From Rhizobium sp. N324 (GTDB taxonomy: Bacteria; Pseudomonadota; Alphaproteobacteria; Rhizobiales; Rhizobiaceae), in assembly GCF_001664485.1 (NCBI RefSeq), contig NZ_CP013630.1:3975501-4039500 (forward strand): a stretch of DNA of 64,000 nucleotides, given 5' to 3'. Every line of letters begins with the position of its first letter. The first letter of the stretch is position 1. The position numbers were made by a program, and so were the translations under genes. Below the pieces are notes generated by a model. The model was not told where the DNA came from. It did not search any database and worked only from the letters and a program-made list of their open reading frames with translations. Positions 61,063 to 64,000 of this stretch are shown piece by piece.

Positions 61063-62715
61063 ATGAAAATCGTCGCACTGTTCTTTCCCAAGGCCTCGAT
61101 CGGCACCTATCTCGTCGCCATGGCGGTGGCGATCGCACTGCCGATCTTCGCTTTCGTAACCCTGCTGCTGCTGCAGCTTGAGGACAATCAGCGCTCGACG
61201 CTGAGGCGCGAGACGGCCCAGGATGCGGTCGCCCTGTCGCGCATCATCGACCGCCAGCTTCAGGACATGGCAACGACGCTGCGGCTGCTTTCGAGTTCGC
61301 CGGAACTCGAAGACGGCAATCTCGCCGCCTTTCACCAGCGCACGGAAACCGCCCTCAGAGACAATTCGCTGTTCGTCATCGCCGTCGACCGCATGGGTCA
61401 GCAACTCTTGAATACGCGCCGGGCGTTCGGCACCCCGCTCGGCGAGATAGCGAATATCCCGGCCCTCCAGGAAGTCATGACCACCGGTCGCATCGAGGCC
61501 TCCGACGTCTTTCGCGGCCGCACCAGCGGCGACTGGGTCTACAACGTTACCCTGCCGCGGAAGAACGATCCGGTCGCAGCCCTGATCATTACGCAGGACG
61601 CCAAGGATCTCGGCAAGCTGGTGACCACCGAGGGCCTTGCTCCTGGCTGGTCGGCCGCCGTCATCGATCAGAGCGGCCATGTAGTTGCCGCCACCGGCCC
61701 CGCCAATCTGGAACCCGGCACGCCCTTCGATCCACGCATCCTGCCGGCGTTCACCGCTTCGCGCGGTGTCTTCCAGGACGAGACGATCCTGCCGCACATG
61801 CTGCTCGGTTATTCCAGAATTCCCGGTTGGTCGTGGAAAACAGTGATCTGGGGACCGATCGCCCAGGCATCGATCCTCAGCACCTGGCGTTTCCTCATCA
61901 TCGGCGGCGTCGCCCTGGTGCTCGTCGCCGTGCTCGGCGCCTATGCCGTGGCGAGGCAGGTTCGCACCACCATCCGCGATATCGCCGAAATGGCCAACCG
62001 CATGGGCGAAGGCCATATCGTCTCGCCGGTCGAGACCAGTGTCATCGAGGCAAACCAGGTGGCGATCGCCCTTTCGAATGCCTCCTTCGATCGCAGCCAG
62101 ACCGAAGACCGGCTGCGCTTCGTCATGCACGAACTCGTCCACCGCACCAAAAACCTTCTGACGCTGGCCCAGGCCATGATGCGCCAGCTCGCCAAACAGG
62201 CCGATAGCGTCGAGACCTTCCAGGCCGCCGTCGCCGACCGCCTCGAAGGGCTGGTGCGGTCGATCGAACTTCTGACCAGCGAGCAATGGGGAGGCGTATC
62301 GCTGCGGCGGGTTGTCGACATCCACCTGCAGGCCTTCCCGCAATCGCGTGAACAGATCGAAATCACAGGCAAAGATTTCGTTCTGAAGCCGGATGCGGTG
62401 CAGAACCTCGGCCTTGCCTTGCATGAACTCGCCACCAATTCGGTGAAATATGGTGCGCTCTCCGTCCCGCAAGGCCGTGTCCGCTTCGAATGGCACGATG
62501 TCAGGGAGGAGGACAAGCCGGATGCCCTGCTCCGCTTCACCTGGGAGGAGCGCGGCGGCCCGCCTGTGGTAGAACCGACCCGCTCCGGCTTCGGCACAAC
62601 AGTCATCAAGGCCCATGCCGCCTCCGCCTTCCGCGGCACGGTGCAGGTCGATTTCCGGCCCGAGGGACTGCTGTGGGTGCTCACGGCCCAGCGCGCCACG
62701 CTAGAGCGGGAATAA
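61063..62715 (+). CDS. HWE-family sensor histidine kinase
   Basis: A 550-residue membrane kinase. The N-terminal helix (TYLVAMAVAIALPIFAFVTLLLL in parts) is followed by a periplasmic dCache-like sensor of about 240 residues, a second helix (FLIIGGVALVLVAVLGAYAVA) and a HAMP-type linker. The catalytic part is of the HWE class: HELVHRTKNLLTLAQAMMRQ with His360 (in HRTKN), ALHELATNSVKYGALS, the diagnostic FTWEERGGPPV, and GFGTTVIK. HWE kinases often signal to single-domain or PhyR-type regulators. No regulator gene is adjacent, so it is an orphan. An AT-richer 255-bp gap precedes it with small inverted repeats only. Confidence 0.92.
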   Translation: MKIVALFFPKASIGTYLVAMAVAIALPIFAFVTLLLLQLEDNQRSTLRRETAQDAVALSRIIDRQLQDMATTLRLLSSSPELEDGNLAAFHQRTETALRDNSLFVIAVDRMGQQLLNTRRAFGTPLGEIANIPALQEVMTTGRIEASDVFRGRTSGDWVYNVTLPRKNDPVAALIITQDAKDLGKLVTTEGLAPGWSAAVIDQSGHVVAATGPANLEPGTPFDPRILPAFTASRGVFQDETILPHMLLGYSRIPGWSWKTVIWGPIAQASILSTWRFLIIGGVALVLVAVLGAYAVARQVRTTIRDIAEMANRMGEGHIVSPVETSVIEANQVAIALSNASFDRSQTEDRLRFVMHELVHRTKNLLTLAQAMMRQLAKQADSVETFQAAVADRLEGLVRSIELLTSEQWGGVSLRRVVDIHLQAFPQSREQIEITGKDFVLKPDAVQNLGLALHELATNSVKYGALSVPQGRVRFEWHDVREEDKPDALLRFTWEERGGPPVVEPTRSGFGTTVIKAHAASAFRGTVQVDFRPEGLLWVLTAQRATLERE

Positions 62716-62775
62716 CTCCCGGAACAATCGCCACCTCTACCCGTTTCGAACAGGTCGTTCCCAAGGAGAAAGACC

Positions 62776-63258
62776 ATGTTCAAGCAAACGATGATCGCAG
62801 CCGCAGCTCTGGCAGCCGCTGCCTGGGCAAATCCGGCCGGCGCGGAAAGCTATGTCACGCTCGGCCGCCTGGTCTGCGGATCGGATGGCGGCCAGGGTCT
62901 GATCATCACTTCGCAGAAGAACCTGATCTGCACCTATACGCCGGCATCAGGCGGTGCCAAGGCCGTGTATGCCGGTAAAATCGAGAAGTTCGGCCTCGAC
63001 ATCGGCCAGACCGGCAAGAGCGTGATGATCTGGCAGGTGCTGGCAAAAACCGGCACGGATATGCCGCAATTCGCGCTGGCCGGCGAATATTACGGCGTCG
63101 GGGCGGATGCGAGCATCGGTGCCGGCGCCGGCGCCAAGGTGATCGCCGGCGGCACCAACAAAGCATTCATGCTGCAGCCGCTGAATGTCCAGGCCCAGGA
63201 GGGGTTGAACCTCGCCATCGGGGTCGAGAAGATGACGCTCGTGCCGGGCGAGGTCTGA
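62776..63258 (+). CDS. DUF992 family secreted protein
   Basis: A 160-residue protein with a signal peptide (MFKQTMIAAAALAAAAWA, then NPAGA-ES near residue 24). The mature part starts SYVTLGRLVCGSDGGQGLIIT and has KNLICTYTP and WQVLAKTGTDMP, the pattern of DUF992, a family found almost only in alphaproteobacteria. Two cysteines may form a disulfide. The ribosome site AAGGAGAAAG precedes the ATG. Function unknown. Confidence 0.88.
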   Translation: MFKQTMIAAAALAAAAWANPAGAESYVTLGRLVCGSDGGQGLIITSQKNLICTYTPASGGAKAVYAGKIEKFGLDIGQTGKSVMIWQVLAKTGTDMPQFALAGEYYGVGADASIGAGAGAKVIAGGTNKAFMLQPLNVQAQEGLNLAIGVEKMTLVPGEV

Positions 63259-63281
63259 CGGCACGGAACGACGTCAATCGA

Positions 63282-63303
63282 ACAGCCGCCCGGGGGCGGC
63301 TGT
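63282..63303. terminator. Hairpin between DUF992 gene and pntB
   Basis: A perfect 9-bp stem (ACAGCCGCC / GGCGGCTGT, loop CGGG) lies between two convergent stops. It lacks a T-run on either strand, so termination, if any, would be weak or bidirectional. Confidence 0.4.
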
Positions 63304-63310
63304 ATCGGCG

Positions 63311-64000
63311 TCATCCATGCGTGATCGCCTTGTTGATATCCTCGGTCATTTTCTTCGCGTCGCCGAGCAGCATCATCGTACCATCCTTGTAGAACAGCGT
63401 ATTGTCGATGCCGGCATAACCCGAGCCGAGCGAGCGTTTGACGAACAGGCAGGTCTTGGCCCGGTCGACGTCGAGGATCGGCATGCCGTAGATCGGCGAG
63501 GTCTTGTCGTCGCGCGCCGCCGGATTGGTGACGTCGTTGGCGCCGATGACATAGGCGACATCGGCCTGGGCAAATTCCGAATTGATATCCTCGAGTTCGA
63601 AGACCTCGTCATAGGGAACATTGGCTTCGGCGAGCAGCACATTCATGTGGCCAGGCATGCGCCCGGCGACCGGGTGAATCGCATATTTCACCTCGACGCC
63701 GTTCTTCTTCAGATTGTCGGCGAGTTCGCGCAACGCATGCTGGGCCTGGGCGACCGCCATGCCGTATCCCGGCACGATGATGACCTTCGATGCATTGGCC
63801 ATCAGATAGGCTGCATCCTCGGCCGAACCGAGCTTGACGGTCTTGTCTGAAGTGTCGGGCCCGCCGGATGCCGTCTCGCCGCCGAAACCGCCGAGGATGA
63901 CGGAGACGAAGGAACGGTTCATGCCCTTGCACATGATGTAGGAAAGAATGGCGCCGGAAGAACCGACAAGCGCGCCGGTGATGATCAGCGCCAGATTGCC
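63311..64000 (-). CDS. pntB: NAD(P) transhydrogenase subunit beta (3' part)
   Basis: The C-terminal part of proton-translocating transhydrogenase beta subunit, which makes NADPH from NADH using the proton gradient. The frame is open through the window edge, so the gene's 5' end lies beyond 64000. The visible 229 residues include the last membrane stretch ([19 protein letters not shown]) and the NADP-binding domain d[58 protein letters not shown] and [18 protein letters not shown]. The start shown at an internal ATG (63934) in some readings is not the real one. Confidence 0.96.
   Translation of the reverse strand, partial: GNLALIITGALVGSSGAILSYIMCKGMNRSFVSVILGGFGGETASGGPDTSDKTVKLGSAEDAAYLMANASKVIIVPGYGMAVAQAQHALRELADNLKKNGVEVKYAIHPVAGRMPGHMNVLLAEANVPYDEVFELEDINSEFAQADVAYVIGANDVTNPAARDDKTSPIYGMPILDVDRAKTCLFVKRSLGSGYAGIDNTLFYKDGTMMLLGDAKKMTEDINKAITHG

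Overview
The window looks like chromosomal core DNA of a Rhizobium of the R. leguminosarum / R. etli group. This rests on high GC content with strong third-position bias, the gltB-gltD, glgPBCA-pgm-glgX and soxBDAG clusters, CpdR, a DUF1127-like small protein, a GTG-started rpsU, an MmgR-type (alpha-r8) small RNA, and intergenic palindromes of a kind I recall as common in rhizobia. No insertion sequence, prophage, integrase or CRISPR array was seen. The species assignment is inference from gene content.

Layout. 1-7 kb: NADPH glutamate synthase genes gltB and gltD on the minus strand, with a 12-bp hairpin between them and a long AT-rich regulatory region upstream. 7-17 kb: housekeeping and accessory genes. 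These are a threonine aldolase, a LysR regulator divergent from a bile-acid-symporter-like transporter, an Hsp20 gene with a candidate ROSE RNA thermometer and heat-shock promoter, a lysophospholipase-like hydrolase, a HisN/SuhB-type phosphatase next to the MmgR-type sRNA, an N-formylglutamate amidohydrolase, the cell-cycle regulator CpdR, tRNA-Val(GAC), a secreted protein of unknown function, a degenerate membrane-anchored nuclease-like protein and MgtC. 17-19.5 kb: three small proteins and a TerC/DUF475 membrane protein. The TerC gene is preceded by a promoter, a structured stretch and an orphan terminator, which could be a riboswitch-like leader or a small RNA.

19.5-28.4 kb: a tripartite tricarboxylate transporter (tctCBA), a periplasmic binding protein, an adenylate cyclase-TPR protein and a TctD/TctE two-component system. 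28.5-35.2 kb: a three-gene block of a large transglutaminase/DUF2126 protein, a circularly permuted ATP-grasp plus alpha-E protein, and a second transglutaminase-like protein. Similar gene sets occur elsewhere with the Anbu peptidase, but no peptidase is visible here. This is the least understood system in the window. A solitary TadG-like von Willebrand protein follows.

36.8-47.8 kb: the complete glycogen operon glgP-glgB-glgC-glgA-pgm-glgX, followed by a MaoC-family hydratase and a glyoxalase gene broken by one frameshift. 48.8-54.1 kb: heterotetrameric sarcosine oxidase soxB-D-A-G. 54.4-59.4 kb: a signalling cluster of a FecR-domain secreted protein with a His/Asp-rich tail, a CHASE2-adenylate cyclase, and a divergent cyclase carrying a CxxCH (DUF3365) sensor region. 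59.6-64 kb: rpsU, a TPR lipoprotein, an HWE-type histidine kinase, a DUF992 secreted protein and the 3' part of pntB, which runs off the window.

Shared themes are nitrogen assimilation (gltBD), carbon storage (glg), one-carbon metabolism (sox), organic-acid uptake (tct), and dense cyclic-nucleotide and two-component signalling. The window holds three class III cyclase genes with different sensor parts.
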